Assembly (NCBI GenBank): GCA_946800325.1
Contig: OX326961.1
Span: forward strand, 7,418,655-7,482,654
Direction: 5' to 3'
Length of the DNA stretch: 64,000 bases
Source: Luzula sylvatica
Lineage: Eukaryota > Streptophyta > Magnoliopsida > Poales > Juncaceae
Made by a program: the position numbers and the translations under genes. Numbering within the stretch: the stretch's first letter is position 1; the number at the start of each line of letters is the position of its first letter. Positions 23,564 through 37,300 of the stretch are shown in pieces. The notes beneath the pieces are model-generated. The model did no database searches and was not told the origin of the DNA. It saw only the letters and a program-made list of their open reading frames with translations.

Positions 23564-26500
23564 GTGTGTTTTTCGATTCAAAACAAGATTTTAACGCTTT
23601 GAGGAGTTCAAATAACCTGTTTTTTGATCATTTGTATCGTATCTTTTAGTACATAACTTTTCACCAAATTTCACAAACACTAAGAAAGTTTGTTTTTCGA
23701 TTCAAAACAAGATTTTAACGCTTTGAGGAGTTCAAATAACAGGTTTTTAGATCATTTGTATCGTATCTTTCAGTACATAACTTTTCACCAAATTTCACAA
23801 ACACTAAGAAAGTTTGTTTTTCGATTCAAAACAAGATTTTAACGCTTTGAGGAGTTCAAATAACGTGTTTTTAGATCATTTGTATCGTATCTTTTGCTAC
23901 ATAACTTTTCACCAAATTTCACAAACGCTAAGAAAGTTTGTTTTGCGATTCAAACAAAGATTTTAACGCTTTGAGGAGTTCAAATAACGTGTTTTTAGAT
24001 CATTTGTATCGTATCTTTTACTACATAACTTTTCACCAAATTTCACAAACACTGAGAATGTTTGTGTTTCGATTCAAAACAAGATTTTAACGCTTTGAGG
24101 AGTTCAAATAACGTGTTTTTAGTTCATTTGTAACGTATTTTTTACTACATAACTTTTCACCAAATTTCACAAACGATAAGAAAGTTTGTTTTTCGATTCA
24201 AAACAAGATTCTAACGCTTTGAGGAGTTCAAATAACGTGTTTTTAGATCATTTGTATCGTATCTTTTACTACATGACTTTTCACCAAATTTCACAAACAC
24301 TGAGAATGTTTGTGTTTCGATTCAAAACAAGATTTTAACGCTTTGAGGAGTTCAAATAACGTGTTTTTAGATCATTTGTATCGTATGTTTTAGTACATAA
24401 CTTTTCACCAAATTTCACAAACACTAAGAAAGTTTGTTTTTCGATTCAAAACAAGAATTTAACGCTTTGAGGAGTTCAAATAACGTGTTTTTAGATCATT
24501 TGTATCGTATCTTTTAGTACATAACTTTTCACCAAATTTCACAAACACTAAGAAAGTTTGTTTTTCGATTCAAAACAAGATTTTAACGCTTTGAGGAGTT
24601 CGAATAACGTGTTTTTAGATCATTTGTATCGTATATTTTACTACATAACTTTTCACCAAATTTCACAGACACTAAGAAAGTTTGTTTTTCGATTCAAAAC
24701 AAGATTTTAACGCTTTGAGGAGTTCAAATAACCTGTTTTTAGATCATTTGTATCGTATCTTTTAGTACATAATTTTTCACCAAATTTCACAAACACTAAG
24801 AAAGTTTGTTTTTCGATTCAAAACAAGATTTTAACGATTTCAGGAGTTCAAATAAACTGTTTTTAGATCATTTGTATCGTATCTTTTAATACATAACTTT
24901 TCACCAAATTATACAAACACTAAGAAAGTTTGTTTTTCGATTCAAAACAAGATTTTAACGCTTTGAGGAGTTCAAATAACGTGTTTTTAGATCATTTGTA
25001 TCGTATCATTCTGTACATAACTTTTCACCAAATTTCACAAACACTAAGAAAGTTTGTTTTTCGATTCAAAACAAGATTTTAACGCTTTGAGGAGTTCAAA
25101 TAACGTATTTTAAGATCATTTGTATCGTATCTTTCAGTACATAACTTTTCACCAAAAATTCACAAACACTTAGAAAGTTTGTTTTTCTATTCAAAACAAG
25201 ATTTTAACGCTTTGAGGAGTTCAAATAACGTGTTTTTAGATCATTTGTATCGTATCTTTTACTACATAACTTTTCACCAAATTTCACAAACGATAAGAAA
25301 GTTTGTTTTTCGATTCAAAACAAGATTGTAACGCTTTGAGGAGTTCAAATAACCTGTTTTTAAATCATTTGTATCGTATCTTTTAGTACATAACTTTTCA
25401 CCAAATTTCACAAACACTAAGAAAGTTTGTTTTTCGATTCAAAACAAGATTTTAACGCTTTGAGGAGTTCAAATAACGTGTTTTTAGATCATTTGTATCG
25501 TATCTTTTAGTGCATAACTTTTCACCAAATTTCACAAACACTAAGAAAGTTTGTTTTTCGATTCAAAACAAGATTTTAACGCTTTCAGGAGTTCAAATAA
25601 CGTGTTTTTATATCATTTGTATCGTATCTTTTAGTACATAACTTTTCACCAAATTTCACAAACACTAAGAAAGTTTGTTTTTCGATTCAAAACAAGATTT
25701 TAACACTTTGAGGAGTTCAAATGACGTGTTTTTAGATCATTTGTATCGTATCTTTTAGTACATAACTTTTCACCAAATTTCACAAACACTAAGAAAGTTT
25801 GTTTTTCGATTCAAAACAAGATTTTAACGCTTTCAGGAGTTCAAATAATTTGTTTTTAGATCATTTGTATCGTATCTTTCAGTACATAACTTTTCACCAA
25901 ATGTCACAAACACTAAGAAAGTTTGTTTTTCGATTCAAAACAACATTTTAACGCTTTGAGGAGTTCAAATAACGTGTTTTAAGAGCATTTGTATCGTATC
26001 TTTCAGTACATAACTTTTCACCAAATTTCACAAACACTATGAAAGTTTGTTTTTCGATTCAAAACAAGATTTTAACGCTTTGAGGAGTTCAAATAACGTG
26101 TTTTTATATCATTTGTATCGTATCTTTTAGTACATAACTTTTCACCAAATTTCACAAACACTAAGAAAGTTTGTTTTTCGATTCAAAACGAGATTTTAAC
26201 GCTTTGAGGAGTTCAAATAACGTGTTTTTAGATCATTTGTATCGTATCTTTTAGTACATAACTTTTCACCAAATTTCACAAACACTAAGAAAGTTTGTTT
26301 TTCGATTCAAAACAAGATTTTAACGCTTTGAGGAGTTCAAATAATTTGTTTTTAGATCATTTGTATCGTATCTTTCAGTACATAACTTTTCACCAAATTT
26401 CACAAACACTAAGAAAGTTTGTTTTTCGATTCAAAACAACATTTTAACGCTTTGAGGAGTTCAAATAACGTGTTTTAAGATCATTTGTATCGTATCTTTC

Positions 26501-28648
26501 AGTACATAACTTTTCACCAAATTTGACAAACACTATGAAAGTTTGTTTTTCGATTCAAAACAAGATTTTAACGCTTTGAGGAGTTCAAATAACGTGTTTT
26601 TAATTCATTTGTATCGTATCTTTTACTACATAACTTTTCACCAAATTTCACAAACACTAAGAAAGTTTGTTTTTCGATTCAAAACAACATTTTAACGCTT
26701 TGAGGTGTTCAAATAACGTGTTTTAAGATCATTTGCATCGTATCTTTCAGTACATAAGTTTTCACCAAATTTTACAAACACTAAGAAAGTTTGTTTTTCG
26801 ATTCAAAACAAGATTTTAACGCTTTGAGGAGTTCAAATAACGTGTTTTTAGATCATTTGTATCGTATCTTTTAGTACATAACTTTTCACCAAATTTTACA
26901 AACACTAAAAAAGTTTGTTTTTCGATTCAAAACAAGATTTTAACGCTTTGAGGAGTTCAAATAACCTGTTTTTAGATCATTTGTATCGGATCTTTTAGTA
27001 CATAACTTTTCACCAAATTTCACAAACACTAAGAAAGTTTGTTTTTCGATTCAAAACAAGATTTTAACGCTTTCAGGAGTTCAAATAACCTGTTTTTAGA
27101 TCATTTGTATCGTATCTTTTAGTACATAACTTTTCACCAAATTATACAAACACTAAGAAAGTTTGTTTTTCGATTCAAAACAAGATTTTAACGCTTTGAG
27201 GAGTTCAAATAACGTGTTTTTAGATCATTTGTATCGTATCATTCTGTACATAACTTTTCACCAAATTTCACAAACACTAAGAAAGTTTGTTTTTCGATTC
27301 AAAACAAGATTTTAACGCTTTGAGGAGTTCAAATAACGTATTTTAAGATCATTTGTATCGTATCTTTCAGTACATAACTTTTCACCAAATTTCACAAACA
27401 CTTAGAAAGTTTGTTTTTCGATTCAAAACAAGATTTTAACGCTTTGAGGAGTTCAAATAACGTGTTTTTAGATCATTTGTATCGTATCTTTTACTACATA
27501 ACTTTTCACCAAATTTCACAAACGCTAAGAAAGTTTGTTTTTCGATTCAAAATAAGATTTTAACGCTTTGAGGAGTTCAAATAACGTCTTTTTAGATCAT
27601 TTGTATCGTATCTTTTACTACATAACTTTTCACCAAATTTCACAAACGCTAAGAAAGTTTGTTTTTCGATTCAAAACAAGATTTTAACGCTTTGAGGAGT
27701 TCAAATAACGTGTTTTTAGATCATTTGTATCGTATCATTCTGTACATAACTTTTCACCAAATTTCACAAACACTAAGAAAGTTTGTTTTTCGATTCAAAA
27801 CAAGATTTTAACGTTTTGAGGAGTTCAAATAACGTATTTTAAGATCATTTGTATCGTATCTTTCAGTACATAACTTTTCACCAAATTTCACAAACACTGA
27901 GAAAGTTTGTGTTTCGATTCAAAACAAGATTTTAACGCTTTGAGGAGTTCAAATAACGTGTTTTTAGATCATTTGTATCGTATGTTTTAGTACATAACTT
28001 TTCACCAAATTCCACAAACACTAAGAAAGTTTGTTTTTCGATTCAAAACAATATTTTAACGCTTTGAGGAGTTCAAATAACGTGTTTTTAGATCATTTGT
28101 ATCGTATCTTTTACTACATAACTTTTCACCAAATTTCACAGACACTAAGAAAGTTCGTTTTTCGATTCAAAACAAGATTTTAACGCTTTGAGGAGTTCAA
28201 ATAACGTGTTTTTAGATCATTTGTATCGTATGTTTTAGTACATAACTTTTCACCAAATTCCACAAACACTAAGAAAGTTTGTTTTTCGATTCAAAACAAG
28301 ATTTTAACGCTTTGAGGAGTTCAAATAACGTGTTTTTAGATCATTTGTATCGTATCTTTTACTACATAACTTTTCACCAAATTTCACAAACACTAAGAAA
28401 GTTTGTTTTTCGATTCAAAACAAGATTTTAACGCTTTGAGGAGTTCAAATAACGTGTTTTTAGATCATTTGTATCGTATATTTTACTACATAACTTTTCA
28501 CCAAATTTCACAGACACTAAGAAAGTTTGTTTTTCGATTCAAAACAAGATTTTAACGCTTTGAGGAGTTCAAATAACGTGTTTTTAGATCATTTGTATCG
28601 TATATTTTACTACATAACTTTTCACCAAATTTCACAGACACTAAGAAA
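23564..28648 (-). repeat. HOR unit U1 (5,085 bp, 41 monomers plus 1 bp)
   Basis: Bounded by successive AAAGTGTGTT tags. Ordered landmarks are CTTTTGCTACAT at 23,896, ACATGACTTTTC at 24,271, AACGATTTCAGG near 24,834, ACCAAAAATTCAC at 25,151, GATTGTAACGC near 25,325, TAGTGCATAAC near 25,510, TATCGGATC at 26,985 and AAGTTCG at 28,154. The extra base comes from ACCAAAAATTCAC (+1). It shares the three subfamily markers GCTACAT, AACGATTTC and GATTGTAACG with U3 and U4. Confidence 0.8.
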
Positions 28649-31552
28649 GTGTGTTTTTCGATTCAAAACAAGATTTTAACGCTTTGAGGAGTTCAAATAA
28701 CCTGTTTTTTGATCATTTGTATCGTATCTTTTAGTACATAACTTTTCACCAAATTTCACAAACACTAAGAAAGTTTGTTTTTCGATTCAAAACAAGATTT
28801 TAACGCTTTGAGGAGTTCAAATAACAGGTTTTTAGATCATTTGTATCGTATCTTTCAGTACATAACTTTTCACCAAATTTCACAAACACTAAGAAAGTTT
28901 GTTTTTCGATTCAAAACAAGATTTTAACGCTTTGAGGAGTTCAAATAACGTGTTTTTAGATCATTTGTATCGTATCTTTTATTACATAACTTTTCACCAA
29001 ATTTCACAAACACTGAGAATGTTTGTGTTTCGATTCAAAACAAGATTTTAACGCTTTGAGGAGTTCAAATAACGTGTTTTTAGTTCATTTGTAACGTATT
29101 TTTTACTACATAACTTTTCACCAAATTTCACAAACGATAAGAAAGTTTGTTTTTCGATTCAAAACAAGATTCTAACGCTTTGAGGAGTTCAAATAACGTG
29201 TTTTTAGATCATTTGTATCGTATCTTTTACTACATGACTTTTCACCAAATTTCACAAACACTGAGAATGTTTGTGTTTCGATTCAAAACAAGATTTTAAC
29301 GCTTTGAGGAGTTCAAATAACGTGTTTTTAGATCATTTGTATCGTATGTTTTAGTACATAACTTTTCACCAAATTTCACAAACACTAAGAAAGTTTGTTT
29401 TTCGATTCAAAACAAGAATTTAACGCTTTGAGGAGTTCAAATAACGTGTTTTTAGATCATTTGTATCGTATCTTTTAGTACATAACTTTTCACCAAATTT
29501 CACAAACACTAAGAAAGTTTGTTTTTCGATTCAAAACAAGATTTTAACGCTTTGAGGAGTTCGAATAACGTGTTTTTAGATCATTTGTATCGTATATTTT
29601 ACTACATAACTTTTCACCAAATTTCACAGACACTAAGAAAGTTTGTTTTTCGATCCAAAACAAGATTTTAACGCTTTGAGGAGTTCAAATAACCTGTTTT
29701 TAGATCATTTGTATCGTATCTTTTAGTACATAATTTTTCACCAAATTTCACAAACACTAAGAAAGTTTGTTTTTCGATTCAAAACAAGATTTTAACGCTT
29801 TCAGGAGTTCAAATAAACTGTTTTTAGATCATTTGTATCGTATCTTTTAATACATAACTTTTCACCAAATTATACAAACACTAAGAAAGTTTGTTTTTCG
29901 ATTCAAAACAAGATTTTAACGCTTTGAGGAGTTCAAATAACGTGTTTTTAGATCATTTGTATCGTATCATTCTGTACATAACTTTTCACCAAATTTCACA
30001 AACACTAAGAAAGTTTTTTTTCGATTCAAAACAAGATTTTAACGCTTTGAGGAGTTCAAATAACGTATTTTAAGATCATTTGTATCGTATCTTTCAGTAC
30101 ATAACTTTTCACCAAAAATTCACAAACACTTAGAAAGTTTGTTTTTCGATTCAAAACAAGATTTTAACGCTTTGAGGAGTTCAAATAACGTGTTTTTAGA
30201 TCATTTGTATCGTATCTTTTACTACATAACTTTTCACCAAATTTCACAAACGATAAGAAAGTTTGTTTTTCGATTCAAAACAAGATTTTAACGCTTTGAG
30301 GAGTTCAAATAACCTGTTTTTAAATCATTTGTATCGTATCTTTTAGTACATAACTTTTCACCAAATTTCACAAACACTAAGAAAGTTTGTTTTTCGATTC
30401 AAAACAAGATTTTAACGCTTTGAGGAGTTCAAATAACGTGTTTTTAGATCATTTGTATCGTATCTTTTAGTGCATAACTTTTCACCAAATTTCACAAACA
30501 CTAAGAAAGTTTGTTTTTCGATTCAAAACAAGATTTTAACGCTTTCAGGAGTTCAAATAACGTGTTTTTAGATCATTTGTATCGTATCTTTTACTACATA
30601 ACTTTTCACCAAATTTCACAAACGCTAAGAAAGTTTGTTTTTCGATTCAAAATAAGATTTTAACGCTTTGAGGAGTTCAAATAACGTCTTTTTAGATCAT
30701 TTGTATCGTATCTTTTACTACATAACTTTTCACCAAATTTCACAAACGCTAAGAAAGTTTGTTTTTCGATTCAAAACAAGATTTTAACGCTTTGAGGAGT
30801 TCAAATAACGTGTTTTTAGATCATTTGTATCGTATCATTCTGTACATAACTTTTCACCAAATTTCACAAACACTAAGAAAGTTTGTTTTTCGATTCAAAA
30901 CAAGATTTTAACGTTTTGAGGAGTTCAAATAACGTATTTTAAGATCATTTGTATCGTATCTTTCAGTACATAACTTTTCACCAAATTTCACAAACACTGA
31001 GAAAGTTTGTGTTTCGATTCAAAACAAGATTTTAACGCTTTGAGGAGTTCAAATAACGTGTTTTTAGATCATTTGTATCGTATGTTTTAGTACATAACTT
31101 TTCACCAAATTCCACAAACACTAAGAAAGTTTGTTTTTCGATTCAAAACAATATTTTAACGCTTTGAGGAGTTCAAATAACGTGTTTTTAGATCATTTGT
31201 ATCGTATCTTTTACTACATAACTTTTCACCAAATTTCACAGACACTAAGAAAGTTCGTTTTTCGATTCAAAACAAGATTTTAACGCTTTGAGGAGTTCAA
31301 ATAACGTGTTTTAAGATCATTTGCATCGTATCTTTCAGTACATAAGTTTTCACCAAATTTTACAAACACTAAGAAAGTTTGTTTTTCGATTCAAAACAAG
31401 ATTTTAACGCTTTGAGGAGTTCAAATAACGTGTTTTTAGATCATTTGTATCGTATCTTTTAGTACATAACTTTTCACCAAATTTTACAAACACTAAAAAA
31501 GTTTGTTTTTCGATTCAAAACAAGATTTTAACGCTTTGAGGAGTTCAAATAA

Positions 31553-32694
31553 CCTGTTTTTTGATCATTTGTATCGTATCTTTTAGTACATAACTTTTCA
31601 CCAAATTTCACAAACACTAAGAAAGTTTGTTTTTCGATTCAAAACAAGATTTTAACGCTTTGAGGAGTTCAAATAACGTGTTTTTAGATCATTTGTATCG
31701 TATCTTTCAGTACATAACTTTTCACCAAATTTCACAAACACTAAGAAAGTTTGTTTTTCGATTCAAAACAAGATTTTAACGCTTTGAGGAGTTCAAATAA
31801 CGTGTTTTTAGATCATTTGTATCGTATCTTTTACTACATAACTTTTCACCAAATTTCACAAACGCTAAGAAAGTTTGTTTTGCGATTCAAACAAAGATTT
31901 TAACGCTTTGAGGAGTTCAAATAACGTGTTTTTAGATCATTTGTATCGTATCTTTTACTACATAACTTTTCACCAAATTTCACAAACACTGAGAATGTTT
32001 GTGTTTCGATTCAAAACAAGATTTTAACGCTTTGAGGAGTTCAAATAACGTGTTTTTAGTTCATTTGTAACGTATTTTTTACTACATAACTTTTCACCAA
32101 ATTTCACAAACGATAAGAAAGTTTGTTTTTCGATTCAAAAACAAAACAAGATTCTAACGCTTTGAGGAGTTCAAATAACGTGTTTTAAGATCATTTGTAT
32201 CGTATCTTTTACTACATAACTTTTCACCAAATTTCACAAACACTGAGAATGTTTGTGTTTCGATTCAAAACAAGATTTTAACGGTTTGAGGAGTTCAAAT
32301 AACGTGTTTTTAGATCATTTGTATCGTATGTTTTAGTACATAACTTTTCACCAAATTTCACAAACACTAAGAAAGTTTGTTTTTCGATTCAAAACAAGAT
32401 TTTAACGCTTTGATGAGTTCAAATAACGTGTTTTTAGATCATTTGTGTTGTATCTTTTAGTACATAACTTTTCACCAAATTTCACAAACACTAAGAAAGT
32501 TTGTTTTTCGATTCAAAACAAGATTTTAACGCTTTGAGGATTTCAAATAACGTGTTTTTAGATCATTTGTATCGTATATTTTACTACATAACTTTTCACC
32601 AAATTTCACAGACACTAAGAAAGTTTGTTTTTCGATTCAAAACAAGATTTTAACGCTTTGAGGAGTTCAAATAACCTGTTTTTAGATCATTTGT
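31553..32694 (-). repeat. Nine-monomer cassette in U2
   Basis: Starts at CCTGTTTTTTGATC and ends at the TATCGGATC tag. Internal order is CTTTCAGTAC, GCGATTCAAAC, CTGAGAATG, TAACGTATTTTTTAC, GTGTTTTAAGATC, AACGGTTTGAGG, CTTTGATGAG. The same order fills R1 (15,805-16,940) and R2 (20,764-21,899). Length to the tag is 1,142 bp here and 1,136 bp elsewhere, because this copy has a 6-bp insertion. It keeps AACGTG where U5, U6 and U7 have AACATG. Confidence 0.75.
32131..32150 (-). other. Private 6-bp insertion in the U2 cassette
   Basis: CGATTCAAAAACAAAACAAG replaces the usual CGATTCAAAACAAG, a gain of six bases inside an A-rich run with ACAAAA-like repeats, as expected from replication slippage. 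It is absent from the U5, U6 and U7 copies. It therefore arose after these copies separated, or was never passed on. Confidence 0.8.
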
Positions 32695-34358
32695 ATCGGA
32701 TCTTTTAGTACATAACTTTTCACCAAATTTCACAAACACTAAGAAAGTTTGTTTTTCGATTCAAAACAAGATTTTAACGCTTTCAGGAGTTCAAATAACC
32801 TGTTTTTAGATCATTTGTATCGTATCTTTTAGTACATAACTTTTCACCAAATTATACAAACACTAAGAAAGTTTGTTTTTCGATTCAAAACAAGATTTTA
32901 ACGCTTTGAGGAGTTCAAATAACGTGTTTTTAGATCATTTGTATCGTATCATTCTGTACATAACTTTTCACCAAATTTCACAAACACTAAGAAAGTTTGT
33001 TTTTCGATTCAAAACAAGATTTTAACGCTTTGAGGAGTTCAAATAACGTATTTTAAGATCATTTGTATCGTATCTTTCAGTACATAACTTTTCACCAAAT
33101 TTCACAAACACTTAGAAAGTTTGTTTTTCGATTCAAAACAAGATTTTAACGCTTTGAGGAGTTCAAATAACGTGTTTTTAGATCATTTGTATCGTATCTT
33201 TTACTACATAACTTTTCACCAAATTTCACAAACGCTAAGAAAGTTTGTTTTTCGATTCAAAATAAGATTTTAACGCTTTGAGGAGTTCAAATAACGTCTT
33301 TTTAGATCATTTGTATCGTATCTTTTACTACATAACTTTTCACCAAATTTCACAAACGCTAAGAAAGTTTGTTTTTCGATTCAAAACAAGATTTTAACGC
33401 TTTGAGGAGTTCAAATAACGTGTTTTTAGATCATTTGTATCGTATCATTCTGTACATAACTTTTCACCAAATTTCACAAACACTAAGAAAGTTTGTTTTT
33501 CGATTCAAAACAAGATTTTAACGTTTTGAGGAGTTCAAATAACGTATTTTAAGATCATTTGTATCGTATCTTTCAGTACATAACTTTTCACCAAATTTCA
33601 CAAACACTGAGAAAGTTTGTGTTTCGATTCAAAACAAGATTTTAACGCTTTGAGGAGTTCAAATAACGTGTTTTTAGATCATTTGTATCGTATGTTTTAG
33701 TACATAACTTTTCACCAAATTCCACAAACACTAAGAAAGTTTGTTTTTCGATTCAAAACAATATTTTAACGCTTTGAGGAGTTCAAATAACGTGTTTTTA
33801 GATCATTTGTATCGTATCTTTTACTACATAACTTTTCACCAAATTTCACAGACACTAAGAAAGTTCGTTTTTCGATTCAAAACAAGATTTTAACGCTTTG
33901 AGGAGTTCAAATAACGTGTTTTTAGATCATTTGTATCGTATGTTTTAGTACATAACTTTTCACCAAATTCCACAAACACTAAGAAAGTTTGTTTTTCGAT
34001 TCAAAACAAGATTTTAACGCTTTGAGGAGTTCAAATAACGTGTTTTTAGATCATTTGTATCGTATCTTTTACTACATAACTTTTCACCAAATTTCACAAA
34101 CACTAAGAAAGTTTGTTTTTCGATTCAAAACAAGATTTTAACGCTTTGAGGAGTTCAAATAACGTGTTTTTAGATCATTTGTATCGTATATTTTACTACA
34201 TAACTTTTCACCAAATTTCACAGACACTAAGAAAGTTTGTTTTTCGATTCAAAACAAGATTTTAACGCTTTGAGGAGTTCAAATAACGTGTTTTTAGATC
34301 ATTTGTATCGTATATTTTACTACATAACTTTTCACCAAATTTCACAGACACTAAGAAA

Positions 34359-37300
34359 GTGTGTTTTTCGATTCAAAACAAGATTTTAACGCTTTGAGGA
34401 GTTCAAATAACCTGTTTTTTGATCATTTGTATCGTATCTTTTAGTACATAACTTTTCACCAAATTTCACAAACACTAAGAAAGTTTGTTTTTCGATTCAA
34501 AACAAGATTTTAACGCTTTGAGGAGTTCAAATAACAGGTTTTTAGATCATTTGTATCGTATCTTTCAGTACATAACTTTTCACCAAATTTCACAAACACT
34601 AAGAAAGTTTGTTTTTCGATTCAAAACAAGATTTTAACGCTTTGAGGAGTTCAAATAACGTGTTTTTAGATCATTTGTATCGTATCTTTTGCTACATAAC
34701 TTTTCACCAAATTTCACAAACGCTAAGAAAGTTTGTTTTGCGATTCAAACAAAGATTTTAACGCTTTGAGGAGTTCAAATAACGTGTTTTTAGATCATTT
34801 GTATCGTATCTTTTACTACATAACTTTTCACCAAATTTCACAAACACTGAGAATGTTTGTGTTTCGATTCAAAACAAGATTTTAACGCTTTGAGGAGTTC
34901 AAATAACGTGTTTTTAGTTCATTTGTAACGTATTTTTTACTACATAACTTTTCACCAAATTTCACAAACGATAAGAAAGTTTGTTTTTCGATTCAAAACA
35001 AGATTCTAACGCTTTGAGGAGTTCAAATAACGTGTTTTTAGATCATTTGTATCGTATCTTTTACTACATGACTTTTCACCAAATTTCACAAACACTGAGA
35101 ATGTTTGTGTTTCGATTCAAAACAAGATTTTAACGCTTTGAGGAGTTCAAATAACGTGTTTTTAGATCATTTGTATCGTATGTTTTAGTACATAACTTTT
35201 CACCAAATTTCACAAACACTAAGAAAGTTTGTTTTTCGATTCAAAACAAGAATTTAACGCTTTGAGGAGTTCAAATAACGTGTTTTTAGATCATTTGTAT
35301 CGTATCTTTTAGTACATAACTTTTCACCAAATTTCACAAACACTAAGAAAGTTTGTTTTTCGATTCAAAACAAGATTTTAACGCTTTGAGGAGTTCGAAT
35401 AACGTGTTTTTAGATCATTTGTATCGTATATTTTACTACATAACTTTTCACCAAATTTCACAGACACTAAGAAAGTTTGTTTTTCGATTCAAAACAAGAT
35501 TTTAACGCTTTGAGGAGTTCAAATAACCTGTTTTTAGATCATTTGTATCGTATCTTTTAGTACATAATTTTTCACCAAATTTCACAAACACTAAGAAAGT
35601 TTGTTTTTCGATTCAAAACAAGATTTTAACGATTTCAGGAGTTCAAATAAACTGTTTTTAGATCATTTGTATCGTATCTTTTAATACATAACTTTTCACC
35701 AAATTATACAATCACTAAGAAAGTTTGTTTTTCGATTCAAAACAAGATTTTAACGCTTTGAGGAGTTCAAATAACGTGTTTTTAGATCATTTGTATCGTA
35801 TCATTCTGTACATAACTTTTCACCAAATTTCACAAACACTAAGAAAGTTTGTTTTTCGATTCAAAACAAGATTTTAACGCTTTGAGGAGTTCAAATAACG
35901 TATTTTAAGATCATTTGTATCGTATCTTTCAGTACATAACTTTTCACCAAAAATTCACAAACACTTAGAAAGTTTGTTTTTCGATTCAAAACAAGATTTT
36001 AACGCTTTGAGGAGTTCAAATAACGTGTTTTTAGATCATTTGTATCGTATCTTTTACTACATAACTTTTCACCAAATTTCACAAACGATAAGAAAGTTTG
36101 TTTTTCGATTCAAAACAAGATTGTAACGCTTTGAGGAGTTCAAATAACCTGTTTTTAAATCATTTGTATCGTATCTTTTAGTACATAACTTTTCACCAAA
36201 TTTCACAAACACTAAGAAAGTTTGTTTTTCGATTCAAAACAAGATTTTAACGCTTTGAGGAGTTCAAATAACGTGTTTTTAGATCATTTGTATCGTATCT
36301 TTTAGTGCATAACTTTTCACCAAATTTCACAAACACTAAGAAAGTTTGTTTTTCGATTCAAAACAAGATTTTAACGCTTTCAGGAGTTCAAATAACGTGT
36401 TTTTATATCATTTGTATCGTATCTTTTAGTACATAACTTTTCACCAAATTTCACAAACACTAAGAAAGTTTGTTTTTCGATTCAAAACAAGATTTTAACA
36501 CTTTGAGGAGTTCAAATAACGTGTTTTTAGATCATTTGTATCGTATCTTTTAGTACATAACTTTTCACCAAATTTCACAAACACTAAGAAAGTTTGTTTT
36601 TCGATTCAAAACAAGATTTTAACGCTTTCAGGAGTTCAAATAATTTGTTTTTAGATCATTTGTATCGTATCTTTCAGTACATAACTTTTCACCAAATGTC
36701 ACAAACACTAAGAAAGTTTGTTTTTCGATTCAAAACAACATTTTAACGCTTTGAGGAGTTCAAATAACGTGTTTTAAGAGCATTTGTATCGTATCTTTCA
36801 GTACATAACTTTTCACCAAATTTCACAAACACTATGAAAGTTTGTTTTTCGATTCAAAACAAGATTTTAACGCTTTGAGGAGTTCAAATAACGTGTTTTT
36901 ATATCATTTGTATCGTATCTTTTAGTACATAACTTTTCACCAAATTTCACAAACACTAAGAAAGTTTGTTTTTCGATTCAAAACGAGATTTTAACGCTTT
37001 GAGGAGTTCAAATAACGTGTTTTTAGATCATTTGTATCGTATCTTTTAGTACATAACTTTTCACCAAATTTCACAAACACTAAGAAAGTTTGTTTTTCGA
37101 TTCAAAACAAGATTTTAACGCTTTGAGGAGTTCAAATAATTTGTTTTTAGATCATTTGTATCGTATCTTTCAGTACATAACTTTTCACCAAATTTCACAA
37201 ACACTAAGAAAGTTTGTTTTTCGATTCAAAACAACATTTTAACGCTTTGAGGAGTTCAAATAACGTGTTTTAAGATCATTTGTATCGTATCTTTCAGTAC

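Larger units (their letters stand above)
21875..33512 (-). repeat. Super-repeat of about 11.6 kb, copy 1
   Basis: Markers in this segment recur 15,880 bp (about 128 monomers) downstream: 21,900 to 37,780, 23,069 to 38,949, 24,271 to 40,151, 25,151 to 41,031, 26,985 to 42,865 and 28,154 to 44,034. After 30,015 the offset is 15,881, and after 32,140 it is 15,875; both shifts match the private indels in this copy. It spans the end of R2, all of U1 and most of U2. Confidence 0.75.
28649..34358 (-). repeat. Rearranged HOR unit U2 (5,710 bp, about 46 monomers)
   Basis: U2 is U1 altered by four whole-monomer events: loss of the GCTACAT monomer near 28,980 (-1), a 15-monomer jump near 30,560-30,590, a 12-monomer backward jump near 31,255-31,340, and a 9-monomer cassette at 31,553-32,694. 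The sum, 41-1-15+12+9, is 46, as observed. It also has a private 1-bp loss near 30,015 and a private 6-bp gain near 32,140. Other markers are ACATGAC at 29,232, ACCAAAAATT at 30,111 and TATCGGATC at 32,695. It carries AACGCTTTCAGG and GATTTTAACGC, the second subfamily's states. Confidence 0.75.

Noticed and set aside
24846..24856. AATAAA polyadenylation signal
   Set aside because: CAAATAAACTG recurs once per U unit as a monomer variant (AACCTG to AAACTG). With no gene nearby, it has no support as a processing signal.
29891..30073. 60-codon open frame
   Set aside because: Also pure satellite; it is created by a private 1-bp deletion near 30,015 and is absent from the matching place in U5.
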